Source: Macrobrachium rosenbergii (taxonomy: Eukaryota; Arthropoda; Malacostraca; Decapoda; Palaemonidae). From it: a stretch of DNA of 64,000 bases. The translations under genes were made by a program, and so were the position numbers. Of this stretch, positions 1-19,157 are shown piece after piece (positions within the stretch are counted from its first letter, which is position 1; the number at the start of each line of letters is the position of its first letter). A model generated the notes under the pieces. That model was not told the origin of the DNA, did not search any database, and was given only the letters and a program-made list of their open reading frames with translations. The stretch is from positions 5,515,831-5,579,830 of the forward strand of contig NC_089794.1 in assembly GCF_040412425.1 (NCBI RefSeq). The letters run 5' to 3'.

Positions 1-57
1 GCTTGCTGTGTTCATTTGTTGCAGCCTAGAATCAAGTAAGTATCCTTGGACATTTGT

Positions 58-1805
<1,748 letters not shown>

Positions 1806-1814
1806 CTAATAGGA

Positions 1815-2790
1815 TTAGGGCCTTGGTGAAGGAGATAATTGATCATATGAGATATAAATACATGGAAGAAGAGAGGGTCATAAACAGGCATACATCAGTA
1901 TTACTAAGGTAGTCAAGAAGAGATTGGGAGAGAAAAAGAAAGTAAGAAAATAGTTGAGTTGGGGGGGTGGGAAGTGGAAGGGCGGAGGTTTTAAGTCAAA
2001 TAGAATCTCAAAAGATGCCAAGAATTCTCTATCAATGATATAACTACAAAAAGAGGTAGCAATAAATAAACGAATCGAGGACTGAAATAATAAAAATAGA
2101 AAGATGCTGCCTGAGAAAATGCACACGTGTGCCAAGAGAGATAGTTTCTGCAGAATTCTTGTTTGCGAAAGATCGGAAAGAAGTGGAGGTAAGGGAAAGG
2201 CTTAATGCATGTTTATAAATGTCTGTGATACTGACTACTAAGGATGTAATGAGGACAATCATAAGGTTAAAATATGGAAAGACGACGAGAATCTAACAAT
2301 AATAAGAAAGATGTATTACAGTGGTGTTATATAGATTACATGTCTGAATAATTGTTCCACTGCATAAAAGTAAAGATGATGTAATCTATTGAGAACTATA
2401 AATGCATTACGTGACTCAGTAACTCAGTTTACCCAAGAAGGATAGTGTATGGTAGGATTTTCATGGAGAAATACTGTAGTATGATTGATAGGGAGAGGTG
2501 AGTATAGGTGTGGATAAAAACAAGCATGTGTGGATCCTATTTTTTTTAAGAAAAAGTAGTGCGTGGCATGTCTGAGCCTGGAAAAAGTTTATGATAGAAC
2601 TATCAGAGAGATAATGAAGATACTGAAAATGATGGCTGATATAAAAGGTAAATTGTTGATAACGATTATTAGTTTTCATAATAGAAAGCGAAGTAAATAT
2701 GAGAATCTGCAGACGGAAGATTGAGTAGTTAAGTTAATGAGTGAACCTGAGACAAGTGTGTAAGGCGTAAAGTCTGACTGATATACATAA
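1815..2790 (+). pseudogene. Degenerate LINE reverse transcriptase
   Basis: Translating the plus strand in shifting frames gives fragments that resemble the reverse transcriptase (RT) of arthropod endonuclease-type LINEs. A stretch near 2325-2380 reads like IIVPLHKSKDDV, the motif preceding the RT core. A stretch near 2570-2640 reads like SLEKVYDRTIREIMKILKMM, matching the LEKAYDRVPR motif that carries the first catalytic Asp. Many stops and frameshifts separate them, so this is a decayed remnant. The LINE clade cannot be assigned. The region before 2230 is the least certain part. Confidence 0.5.
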
Positions 2791-3159
2791 TTAATAATAA
2801 AGGAAAATCAAATATCCATGTCTTTATGACATAACTCCCACAAAAAAAAAAAAAAAAAAAAAATCGGGTGTTTCAAAATCTCGCAGTTAATTCCAACTTT
2901 TTTCACGGATGGGATTTAAATGGACATTGTTTTTAGTCCGAAATATATTGCCCTAAAAAACACTTCACAAGTTCTATCCTTGATGAAAATATAGAAAAGC
3001 AAACTAATAATCTTTAAAAGTTAAGTAGTCTAACTTTTGGTATTCTCTTTATCAAACTGTCGGCTCGACATCATTTTTTAGTGGATCCATAGGTTTATTC
3101 TAGCAAAGAAAAAAAAAATTCACCCCAAAGCTCAGAGTATCGCATTTCTGTGAAACAAG
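2791..3159. other. Unannotated spacer with A-tract
   Basis: AT-rich sequence with a run of about 23 A at 2841-2863. This could be a retroposon tail, but no body is recognisable upstream beyond the decayed LINE. Nothing else is identified. Confidence 0.5.
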
Positions 3160-3735
3160 AGGTCTAACAGTGCCTCGACGATGAAACCGAGGATAATTTA
3201 AGAATCTCAGTGCCTTGAAGATGAACCCAAGAACTTTTAAAGGATTTGGATATCTTGATGGTGGAGTTCAATATCATTAAAAGTTTCGCGTCTAATCTTC
3301 AAGGAACCGTATACCTCGTAGACGGATGCGATGATCGTCAAGAATTCTAATACCTCATAGATGGACCCAACGATCACTGAAAAATTTGAGTATCTTGACG
3401 ATATAGTGATGTGCTTTTATTTTGTTCGAGTACTTTGAATATGTATCTGGGGAGTGTTCAATGATTTGAGTACTTCAAACATGTACGCAAGAATTTTCAC
3501 GGTCTTTGACCACCGTTCAGAAGGAATCTGATGCGAAAGGATTCTGGTATCTTACCGACAGAGAGATTGTTAAGATTCGAGTAATTCAAAGAAGTAGGAA
3601 AAAATCTTTAGTCTTTAGATGAATCGATGATAAAGTCAAAGATTTGTAAAGTATTAGAAATAATCAGAAGACGGAACCAGGAATCATTGAAGAAAGAATT
3701 TGAGTGCTTCCCACGTGAAGGAAATATTCATTAAA
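3160..3735 (+). repeat. Degenerate 40-bp tandem repeat, block 1
   Basis: A core like CCTTGAAGATGGAACCAAGG followed by an ATCATTAAAGAATTTGAGTA-like half recurs with drift. Core starts are near 3173, 3213, 3253, 3314, 3353, 3393, 3433, 3473 and 3513-3550. Most spacings are exactly 40 bp. Individual units are highly diverged, so this is an ancient minisatellite. The frame is not open across it, so it is unlikely to be coding. Confidence 0.75.
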
Positions 3736-3740
3736 CGATT

Positions 3741-4429
<689 letters not shown>

Positions 4430-5260
4430 ATCATATGGAAACCTTGAATGTTTACTTTGAAATTGTTAAAACTTTGAGGGCTTTGAGGACGAAATCCATT
4501 GTAGGTAAAGGATTCTAATATCTCATGGAAAGAGTGAGGGATTGATAAAATTTTTTAACATATCGTGGAATGAATCAAGAAGTTTTAAAGTATCTGGATG
4601 CTTCGAAGATAAAGTTATTGGGTTAGAAAGTATGTGAATGCTTTGGAGATAGAGTCGAAAACAGTTAAAGAATCTGAATTCCTCAACCATGAAACGAAGA
4701 CTTGTTACAGGTGTTGAGTACTCTCCAGGAAGGAATCGATGATTGTTTAAGAATTAGATTAACTTCAATACCTTGAAGATGGAACCAAGGATCATTAAAA
4801 AAGCTCGAGTATTTTAATCGGAATTGTAAAATTATTTGACTCCCTCGATAGTGAATTTAAAGGTAGTTTAATTAAGGATTTCGGTACTTCGAAGACGAAG
4901 ACAAACAAGGAACAGCTAAAGGATTTAGTCACCTTGAAGATGGTGAAAAAAATTATGGTTTGAACTGAGTGCCCAGGAGACGGAGTAACTTGATGGAAAA
5001 ATCAGGTGGTAAAGTCAATGATCTGAGTACTTCAGTGGCAGTCAAAGTCCTTTAAAGCTTTTGACTGCACTGAAGACGAATTCAGTTGTTACTAAAGGAT
5101 CAGAGTAACTCGACAGAAGGTGTCGAAGGTTTTTAAGGATGTGAATACCTCAAGGTAAGACTCAAAAAGATCCTTAAAGGAGTTAAATTCCTCGAAGACG
5201 GAATCAAAATTCGTTAGGGGTGTTGCGTATCACGAAGACAAAGTTAGGTTCGTTATAGGA
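4430..5260 (+). repeat. Degenerate 40-bp tandem repeat, block 2
   Basis: The same family as block 1. Core-like segments begin at 4441, 4481, 4521, 4561, 4601, 4641, 4681 and 4721, eight successive 40-bp steps. They continue with indels near 4771, 4811, 4841, 4887 and 4932, and fade out after about 5240. The clear units resemble CTTCGAAGATAAAGT and CCTTGAAGATGGAAC. Confidence 0.8.
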
Positions 5261-5493
5261 CTTGGGCATTGATGTAAGAGGTATTGGAAAAGCGTATCCT
5301 TAAGTAGGCTGTAAACCAGGCTAACGGGAAACCTTAGGTGGTTCCTGTGAGCCTCCAAATGGTGCGTATGGAATTATATATAAGGATATTATGGCCCCTG
5401 AGTAGGATTTCACCTGGGTTAACAAACCATAATATGTACGTAATGGTCAGAAATGTAAGAAGTATCGCACATAAAATTTTTATGGCTTGTGTC

Positions 5494-5498
<5 letters not shown>

Positions 5499-5555
<57 letters not shown>
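5499..5555. repeat. (GA)n microsatellite
   Basis: Pure GA dinucleotides, about 28 units. Confidence 0.98.
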
Positions 5556-5556
<1 letters not shown>

Positions 5557-6287
5557 GAATAAATTGTTTGATTTTTTATGACATGAGTCTTCAACCAATT
5601 AATATTATTCTTTGCAGTTCAAAAGAGAGAAAGTGAGTCATGAGTTGTCGAATTTTCTTATTACTGTGTTCTTAAATGTATAGATTCTTACTACAATAAC
5701 CCAATCCCACCTTTCGATATAGGGTGAAATTATTTTTTTTTATAACTTATCAATAGATTACATTTTATTTATAGCATGGCTATCTCTTTAAACAATTTTA
5801 ATTTGAAAGAAAGAGTACACATGAAAATTTCAAAATCTTCCAGCTGACTTTACCATTCCGCTTTACATTAAGATGACCGTCCAGAAATGAGTACCGATTA
5901 GATAAATAAAGCAGACATGTATTGAAAGACTTAATATTTGATCAGGATGTCAACTGACACCTAAGGCTAAACCGTGTATATCAATAGCTCCTCTCCTCAA
6001 AAGTGAAGGACAGGTAAAAAAAAAAAAAGTAAAAGGTAAAAAGAAAAGTTACTAACAACATGACATAAAGGAAAAGGACAATGGATAAAACGAAAAAAGG
6101 GCATTTGGAACCGTTCTCTAAGTGTAACAGTAAAGAAACAACGCCTGAAGTCAGGAAACAGAATCTTGTCTCGTCCATATATATGGTCATGGCATCCCAC
6201 AACCGAGCTAGTGGCACTAAGGAAAATAACCTGCTTCTCATTCGGTGTCTTGAGCCACAGCCATAAATTGGGATGCTTTCCAGCAGC

Positions 6288-6289
<2 letters not shown>
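5556..6289. other. Unannotated spacer
   Basis: AT-rich unique sequence between GA tracts. Open frames here owe their length to the GA repeats, and no family match is recognised. Confidence 0.5.

Positions 6290-6345
<56 letters not shown>
6290..6345. repeat. (GA)n microsatellite
   Basis: Pure GA dinucleotides, about 28 units. Confidence 0.98.
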
Positions 6346-6349
<4 letters not shown>

Positions 6350-6511
6350 CAGAAACACCTATTTGTTGGAGAGAAAAAAACTCCGCAGAGTTTACCCAGT
6401 TATGGTGACGACAAATTGGGAGATCTTCGTTGTAACAACAGTAATGGTATATGCTTGGCACCGACCCAAGACAGGCGGGTTATACTTGATGGGGTTACAA
6501 GATCACATTTT

Positions 6512-6513
<2 letters not shown>

Positions 6514-6586
<73 letters not shown>
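6514..6586. repeat. (GA)n microsatellite
   Basis: Pure GA dinucleotides, about 36 units, 170 bp from the previous GA tract. Confidence 0.98.
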
Positions 6587-6589
<3 letters not shown>

Positions 6590-7424
6590 TTATTTTTATA
6601 TATACAATTCCGCACAAAACTCATAGTCACGAATTATTAGATGTTGGTCGTGACTATGCTCACGGCAAAAGCTTGACACAGACCAAAAAGAAATGAGGTG
6701 TCCAAACCTGATGCACGAGGATCGGGGCACTGGTCTCTATAATAAGTTAAGCGATCCTTCATTCACGCCTGAGAGAATATTTGAAGCAGTCGAGCAAGTT
6801 ACAGAGCCATCTAACCTTTCTAGAGTATCACTAATGAGGTGGCTCATTGGGTGTGCTACAAGGAAAAGCTTTCTTGTCATTCGTTTTAATACTCCCTCCC
6901 TTTCTGGGTTTATACTGACATAACACCCGTTTCTGACACAGCTGTCACATTAATTTCTGCATAAGAACAGAATTAACATAATTGCAGCACAATAACATTT
7001 GCTAGTTGTTTTATTGTGTATTTTCCTTCTCCTCCTCTTTGTCTTCGTTCAAATTTCCCCAGGTAATTTCCTTACTTTGGCTTTCATTTTTCAAATATTC
7101 ACAATTATATTAGGTTCCTCCACCAAAAAAAAAAAAAAACACTGAAACAAGATGAATTTGGATTAATTATTGCCCAACTTAATTTCCTTGATGTTAATAT
7201 TTAATGTACGTGTTGAATAAAGATCAAAATAGTATATTTCATGCACGGTGAAGCTGGTGGGAAAATTGAATTAGATCGCTAAAAATTTTAATTTCAGTTA
7301 ACGTTTTTTACCTTAATACTTTGCTCTGCCTGTTTTGTAATCTTATCTGTGGCTACAGCATCAAACAAATTTCATAAAGCATTTTGATGTTCAAGGGACT
7401 CAACCAAAAGCCTTGGGCTTTTAG
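6587..7424. other. Unannotated spacer
   Basis: No recognisable gene. A 76-codon open frame at 6693-6923 has balanced composition but no motif I can name. Confidence 0.5.
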
Positions 7425-7725
7425 TTTTCTGTAAAAAAAAACTATTGTGCCGGCTTTGTCTGTCCATCCGCACTGTTGTTGTCCGCCCTCAGATCTTAAA
7501 AACTACTTAGGTTAGAGGGCTGCAAATTGGCATGTTGATCATCCACCCTCTAATCATCAAACATACAAAACTGAATCCCTGTAGCCTCAGTAGTTTTTAT
7601 TTTATTTAAGGTTAAAATTAACCATAATTGTGCGTCTGGCAACGATACAGGATAGACCACCACCGGGCCGTGGTTAAAGTTTCTAGGGCCGGGGCTCATA
7701 CAGCTTATCCCGACACCACTGTGAT
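7425..7725 (+). mobile_element. Hairpin MITE family, copy A
   Basis: Runs from TTTTAGTTTTCTG through GTGCCGGCTTTGTCTGTCC to GGGGCTCATACAGC. It shares this order of motifs with copy B (10637-11062, opposite strand) and copy C (46555-46885). The middle is itself palindromic: AAAACTACT-(G/T)AGG-CTAGAGGG on the left pairs with CCTCTAGCCTCAGTAGTTTT on the right in the better-preserved copies. Non-coding. Copy A ends earlier than copy B, so it is probably truncated on the right. Confidence 0.75.
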
Positions 7726-8987
7726 TATACCAACACCACTGAATGAGCACTCACAAACACGCACATGCACACTCACACGTAAGTTCAACATAATTAAAAT
7801 AACTATTTTCTGCTCCACAGGGAATCATTTTTGTATTGCACTCATTTTGTAGGAGACATTTCTATTTTTTCACCTTCACGTAACTTGTAACTTTTTATTT
7901 TACTGAGTCAATGTTTAGATTTTCCATAATTTTCACAAATTAACGACCCCTTCCCGGTGGCAATGCCTTGTATTTACCTTTTGAAACAGATATTTTACCA
8001 GTGCAGGACAGAACTTACCGCTAACTACGCATTATTCAAGACGTATCTTTTTCTTAGAATTGGTGATATTTCTTCTTTATTACTAAACTCAACCTCTGTT
8101 TCCCATCCCTCTTACCTTCCGAAGCAACGCAATATACAATACACACATAGAATCGAATCAGAATTATTATTTTCTTTTTATGCAGTCAAGGATTACAGGT
8201 AAATGTTATAAAACCACACGAAGTTCTAAGCTTTTTAATTTTATTTCTAAATAGCCGCTGTGCTACCCCGTTACATTATAGCTATTTTGGAATATATCCG
8301 ACGTGCCCTGGTAAGGCAGTCATAAAAATTATATTTTTCAGTCAAAGTTCCCAATGAACTACGGAGGATTATCTCAGTATCTATTTAAACAACTAAAGTC
8401 TCCCAAAATTCTGTAAATTATCACATAACACGTTAAAATTTTTCGTCTAGTCATGAAACACCTCTTGATATATTGCTTCAGAATAATCAAAGAACCAATG
8501 GGTAAACGAAAGAACTCTTTACATAGCAGTAATCACAGCAAAATGAAGCCTTAAGTTCTTATAACCAGACACCTGACTCTTGCCACCTTCCACCAAACCC
8601 CGGGGACGCTACGATGCTGGTTATGGTCATCAGTCAGAACGGGAATTTATCAATAACACGTATTAATTACTATTTTGCAGTAATTTTCATGGTTAAAACT
8701 ATATTTGACAAATATAAATATATTTAATTCCAAACTAAAACAAACATACGGTACAGTTTAAATCACTCGATTGAATTTTAACCAAATGAAGAACGCTAAT
8801 CAGCAAAGCATCGCGTGGATTTTCATTATACATTTTTATATACGTTCTTGACAATGATTTAATATCTTTGAATTTTGCAGTTACAAAGGACAATTATGAG
8901 GTATTATCGAATGCTGTACAGGATCATACCACACCAAGGAAACAAACACCCATTATCACATTATTTTCTTTTTCTTTTTGCATCTCC
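7726..8987. other. Unannotated AT-rich spacer
   Basis: Unique sequence between MITE copy A and the hAT left end. No gene or repeat signature seen. Confidence 0.5.
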
Positions 8988-10551
8988 CAGTGGTTCCCAA
9001 CCAGGGGTCCATGGAAGAATTTCAAGGGGTCCATAGAGATGACAGGAAGATTTATTGCCTCCTGAAATGACGAGTGTCATGAATATACGTGATATATGAA
9101 TAAGAGAGAGAAAATTAATAAATAACCTTTATATTATATTATTATGGTTATATAAATGAAAATCACTAAACAGTTTAACTATGTGAACTATGTGAAAACT
9201 CTGCCCTCAACACGAGACTGTTCCAGCAACTGTGGCATGACATGGAATCCGAACATAGTTCCTTGCTCTTTTATACATCCGTCAGGTGGTTGTCAGCAGG
9301 GAGATTTTTGTCCCGCTTCTTCTCACTTCGCCAGGAAGTTGAAATGTTTCTTGATGTACAGAAAAAAATGTGACCTGTTGGAGATATCGAAATCAAGTCA
9401 CTTTGAGCTCCGCCTTGCTTATCTTGTGGACATATTTGAAATCTTCAGCCAGCTGCACTTGAGACTCCAAGGAAAGGACTCAAACTTGCTCAGCCACTGT
9501 GACTCAATACATGCATTTTTGGCCAAATTGGAGCTGTATAAGAAGAGAGTGAGTGTAGGAAAATTTATGATGTTTCCATCATTGAATGAAGTTCTTACTG
9601 ATGGTCAGCTTTCAAACACCTTGTCCAAGGAAATCATGGATCACTTGTCTCAGCTAGATGATGAATTTCGCCGTTACTTTCCTGACTTAAGCCCTCAGCA
9701 TGCAGGATTAGCAAAAAATCCGTTCTTATGTCAGGTTGATGATGTGTCAGAAGACGCACAAGAAGAGTTCATTGAGCTTATCCACGATTCAACAGCCAAG
9801 AATGTGTTCCAGTCAAACTCCTTGTCTAGCTTCTGGTGTTCAATGATGGAATCATATCCAAAAATAAGTGATCTGGCAGTTCGCGTTCTTTTGCCTTTTG
9901 CTTCAACCTACCTGTGCGAAAGTGGGTTTTCTTCATTACTTGCAATAAAAACAAATTCAAGGAACAAGCTGTCTGTGGAAGATGACTTGAGATGTGCACT
10001 GGCTGCCACTGAGCCAAGGATTCATGAGCCTGTTGCTCAAAAACAATCACAAAAGTCCCATTGAGAAATATAAAATGACATACTTTTTTGCAACCAATGA
10101 AAAGTTTCATTCACTGCTGTTTTTGTGATTTTCTTGTGTTTTATTAATACATGTGTTTTATTCATACATTTATTCATACATGTGTTTTATTGATACAGGT
10201 TTTGTGATTCTTTTTATTCATACATATGCTTGTAAGCTAAAAAATAGGGCAAGTATTATAAAGATAGTTTTGCGGACAATACCTACAACTATAACAACAT
10301 TAATATAACATTTTTCCCATGTATTTTACTTAAATAAAAAAGTGCTGAACGGAATGTTTTCTGATTTCATATAAATAGGCCTACAGCTTAATCAGCATAA
10401 CAATGCAAGGCATTTTACATGAATACATTAATTTTTTGCAGAAAAAATCTTTTATTAATTTTGATGGCTTAACCTATTTCGTTGTAGGGGTCCACAGGTG
10501 ACAAAGTGACTGGAAAAGGGGGAACGGGACAAAAAAGGTTGGGAACCATTG
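8988..10551 (+). mobile_element. hAT DNA transposon (Charlie/ZBED5-like), degenerate
   Basis: The left end CAGTGGTTCCCAACC matches the inverted right end (CAATGGTTCCCAACC on the other strand) at 14 of 15 positions. These have the form of hAT/Charlie terminal inverted repeats. The interior carries a hAT transposase remnant (9156-10064). The expected 8-bp target duplication is not evident (GCATCTCC against CAACTGGA), so the ends have drifted or the boundary is slightly different. Subterminal GGGGTCCAT/C motifs occur at both ends. The element lies between inverted MITE copies A and B. Confidence 0.8.
9156..10064 (+). pseudogene. hAT transposase, C-terminal part (ZBED5/SCAND3-like)
   Basis: A 302-codon open frame whose last two thirds align by eye with the C-terminal half of hAT transposases of the ZBED5/SCAND3 kind. 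It contains a linker like LAYLVDIFEIFSQLHLRLQG, then the hAT dimerisation region with LLPFASTYLCESGFSSL and RNKLSVEDDLRCALA near the C-terminus. The family's conserved VRWLS motif is present at 9281-9295 but in another frame, as is the WHDMESEHSSLL segment just before it. The first 80 or so codons of this frame are therefore not the ancestral ones, and at least one frameshift is present. The BED zinc finger and the upstream catalytic region are absent. A domesticated C-terminal protein is conceivable but less likely than a dead transposase. Known for the family: cut-and-paste transposition in the nucleus. Confidence 0.75.
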
Positions 10552-10636
10552 CAACTGGAACAGTTTTCGAGCAAGATATAACAAATTCATTGGGAAGTAC
10601 TGAATGTCGTATAACTATGGATACCATTTTACTTAA

Positions 10637-11062
10637 TTTGTAACAAAAACAAGTAGAAAATGCTCCGAAGTTTCTTCGGCGCAGTCGAGTTTTCTGTACA
10701 GCCACTACAGCGTATAATCAAGGCCACCGTAAATAATCTATCTTTCGGTGGTCCCGGCATAATGCTGTATGAGCCGCGGCCCATGGAACTTTAACCACCG
10801 CCCGGTGGTGGCCTGTCGTATATCGTTGCCAGACACACCACTATGGATGACTTTAAACTTAAATAAAATAAAAACTACACAAGCTAGAGGGGAACAATTT
10901 GGTACGTTTGATGATTGGAGGGTGGATGATCAACATATCAGTTTGCAGCCCTCTAGCCTCAGTAGTTTTTAAGGTCTAAGGGCGGATAGAAGAAGTGCGG
11001 ACAGAAAAGTGCGGACGGACAGACAAAGCCAGCACAATAGTTTTCTTTTCAGAAAACTAAAA
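10637..11062 (-). mobile_element. Hairpin MITE family, copy B
   Basis: Reads on the minus strand as copy A reads on the plus strand, and is longer. On the minus strand it begins AGTTTTCTG near 11060 and ends near 10690 with a CAGAAAACT sequence, giving 9-bp terminal inverted repeats. The internal palindrome centres on TTTGATGATTGGAGGGTGGA-like sequence near 10908-10927. It lies just outside the hAT right end. Confidence 0.75.
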
Positions 11063-11180
11063 ATGAGTCTTCAGCGTATGCTGGTTTTTTCAATACTTAA
11101 TAGGAATAGATAATAAATTGTCAGTTATATAAAAAAACATTTGCCCCGGTATGTAAATAATAGTTATTGAATTGAAAAAA

Positions 11181-12314
<1,134 letters not shown>

Positions 12315-12654
12315 TGACTGTGCTTGAGTTTGTGTGAAAAGTCTTTGTAAAATACATGAGAATTAAAAAAGGTGAAAGCAGAAAAAATAGCCCCCAAGAG
12401 GGGTAAATATAAAACTTAACTGGAGGTAGTAGTTAGTTACGAGGACATCTGCAGAGTCACAATGAATGAAACAAATTCTTTAAATTCATAATAAATATGT
12501 ACATGTTGGAAGCCAACGTCTCAATAATCTCAGATTAATCTGCTTTCCGACAAGCAGATAATGAAGTGTAATAGAAAACAAACAAGTACTTATGTTAAAG
12601 TTTGGTAGTTTTTGTTACAGGTAATTACTTATTTTTGTCAACTTTTTTCCCCTC

Positions 12655-13872
<1,218 letters not shown>

Positions 13873-14965
13873 ATGAGTCCTCAGTTCCGATAATTGTGAC
13901 GGATGCACAGAACAATTGAGCCATTGAACTGCAAAGACATTGCTTGTTTTTATATCATGACTATATTTTTATATTGTTGTTTGGTATATATATATGTGCC
14001 TTCTATAACATTAAATACATTATATATTCTAAACAAGGTATAGTGTAAAGCATATTGTATAGCTTAATATTTCTGTATATAGAGCTACTGTTAATTGAAA
14101 TTAATTTTTTTATATATGTAAGGTTAAACTATATCTTTATGAAGAGTTTGTTGTTGTTATATATATAACATTCAATAAGTCTTCTTGTACAGGTAGAACG
14201 AGTATATATATATATATGTTTGCATAATATAAATATGTCTATACATACATAGAGTCATCTGATAAATATTTAGAAACAATTTATCACTAATCTCACATGT
14301 ATAATGAACTCAACGTCTATTTGTTTTTGTAGTTGCCGAAAATAATGTATTTTCATATGATGAATTGCTATATAAATATTTGAAACAGATCAAATTAAAG
14401 AGATCAGCCTCGTCTCAGAATCTCCGTAGAATATACGAACTCAGACTTTAATAGGGGCAAAAGGACTATCCGATCATCCCAAACACCTGTTCATTGAATA
14501 TTAAAACTAAATTACAGTCCTTCTTGTTACTTGTGTAGACACGCAAATGCACGAAACGCATACGGACACAGACGAACCACACATCAACTAAAAACACACA
14601 CACACACATCGGTAACATATATATAAAATATATATATCTATATATATATATATATATATATATATGGATAATAAATATAAATGTGACGTTTGTAGCATTC
14701 ACTGATTATAACGATATATAATATATATAATATTTATACCATGATTTATATAAAATCATGAAGCTATAAATATTTATATCCATATACTATATATATATAA
14801 CTATCACCGAAGGGGAATTTAAAGTGATAAACGGATCGGTACCGCCGGGTCTCGGTCCCTACAGTACATTTCAACGATTCCATTCGATATAAACCATTGA
14901 GGACTATTTGTCCTAGAAAGCTTGCAATTGTTTGAATGAATATATCCGCTAGATATGTCAGTTTG
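13873..14965 (+). repeat. Tandem segmental duplication, unit 2 (TATATA-patched)
   Basis: Collinear with unit 1, but at many places a few bases of unit-1 sequence are replaced by TATATA runs of similar length. For example TTTTTTACGCTCTGTAAGG at about 12895 corresponds to TTTTTTATATATGTAAGG at about 14105. The 18-base stretch after AGAACGAGTA near 12993 is TATATATA near 14203. The right arm of the inverted repeat is not preserved here. Confidence 0.85.
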
Positions 14966-15025
14966 AATGGGACCTATTAACTAATATGTTGCAATTACAA
15001 ACAATAATTGTATCCTGGTAAAAAG

Positions 15026-15130
<105 letters not shown>

Positions 15131-15699
15131 AGAGCACACTTACCTTATGTCACAAAGTATTCTAATGTTTTGAATAAAAGTACAACCGAGCTCATTGCCG
15201 CTCAAGTAGTAAAAACCAAAATTTCACCCACTTTGTTTTTGAGACTCGTTTCTGTATGAGAGAGATGGAGAATCGTGACCCATTGACCACCTCTGTACTG
15301 TCCCTTTGGACATTATAAACCCTTCTATTTTGACCCTTTACCCTATATCTGTTTCCTGTCTCCCTCTAATGCCCATCAAGAGACTAAGCAACTGTCCATC
15401 TATGTTCATGTCACAGATAATCTTCAAGAGAGACAGACAACGATTATGTAGCCCTTACAGCTACTGTTGAGGGTGGATCATTAAGAAACAGGCTGCCAAA
15501 AACACCTCACACGTGCAGAAACTTTCTCCAATCGTCAGATAGCTGCTTTTTAAGTTCCCTTTCCCCTTGGAATGATCTATGGCCTTAACTTCATCTTCTT
15601 TGTCTCTAGCTTTATTCATTTCAGTTTGAGGTCGCTTTTTCTTATCAGCCTTCTTTACCTTCCTTTGTCTAATGTATCCTGACATCTTAAATCTTTCCA

Positions 15700-16165
15700 C
15701 ACCACATGTTATATGCTATATCATCCTTCCTTCTAAACTTTGGCCTCCTCTACTTCCCCTTCCCTCCACCTCCCTGCTCATAACCCTTTTAGACACATTA
15801 TCTTCTCTCAGTATAATATAATCAAACCACTGTAGTCTTCTTTCCTGGGCCCTCTTCGATATTTCGCCTGTCTTAATTGTTCGTCCAATAAATTCATTTT
15901 TGGTCCTCTCTTTTCTTGTGACCACACACACACCCATCTCAGCATCCACATCTCTGCCACATCCTATTAGCCGTTCTTGCGCCTTCTTTATCGGCCACGT
16001 CTCAGCTCCGTAAACATCACTGGTTTGACTACACTTTTGTAAAACTTTCCTCTAACGTTCCTATTAATCCTTCCGTCGCACAAAGTCGCTGACGACCTTC
16101 TCCAGTTTACCCAAGCTCGCTGTATTCTGTGCTTGATTTCAAAGTCCTTACCTCCAATGTCAGTC
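15700..16165 (-). pseudogene. LINE reverse transcriptase, C-terminal fragment
   Basis: On the minus strand from about 16165 downward, the translation reads like the RT thumb and post-RT region of endonuclease-type LINEs. A segment like IKHRIQRAWVNWRRSSATLCD is followed by GKFYKSVVKPVM and, after a frameshift, YGAETWPIKKAQE. Then comes RTIKTGEISKRAQERRLQWF, matching the usual ...KAQERRLQWYGHVMRRE tail. At least two frameshifts are present. The catalytic RT motifs upstream are missing. No 3' tail is defined, although sequence to 15461 stays open in the same strand. Confidence 0.7.
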
Positions 16166-18825
<2,660 letters not shown>

Positions 18826-19157
18826 TTATATTTCTATTTATTCTTCTTTTATTCAGGCATATTTTCTCCATCATGCAATTTCTGTTAAGTTCAATGGCAT
18901 TATTTGCAGATTATCTTTTATTTAGACTTTGGGTCTCTTATTACTTTTCCTTTTCCTCCTCAGGTAGGCTCTTCAGGAATAAAGATTATTCACGTTTGCT
19001 TCCATACACTTCTGATGGTTGGTAAACCGTTTTCTCCCTTATCGGCGCGTCTTCAAGCCTAAATTACAAATTACCATAAAAATGTTTATAACAACATGGA
19101 AACTTAAAAGCTTTCTATTGGTCGGCGGGTCTCATTCTCTCGCTCGTAGTCTGTGCA

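Noticed and set aside
5334..6640. Frames with long Arg-Glu or Ser-Leu runs
   Set aside because: Products of (GA)n microsatellites with short unique ends that show no domain.
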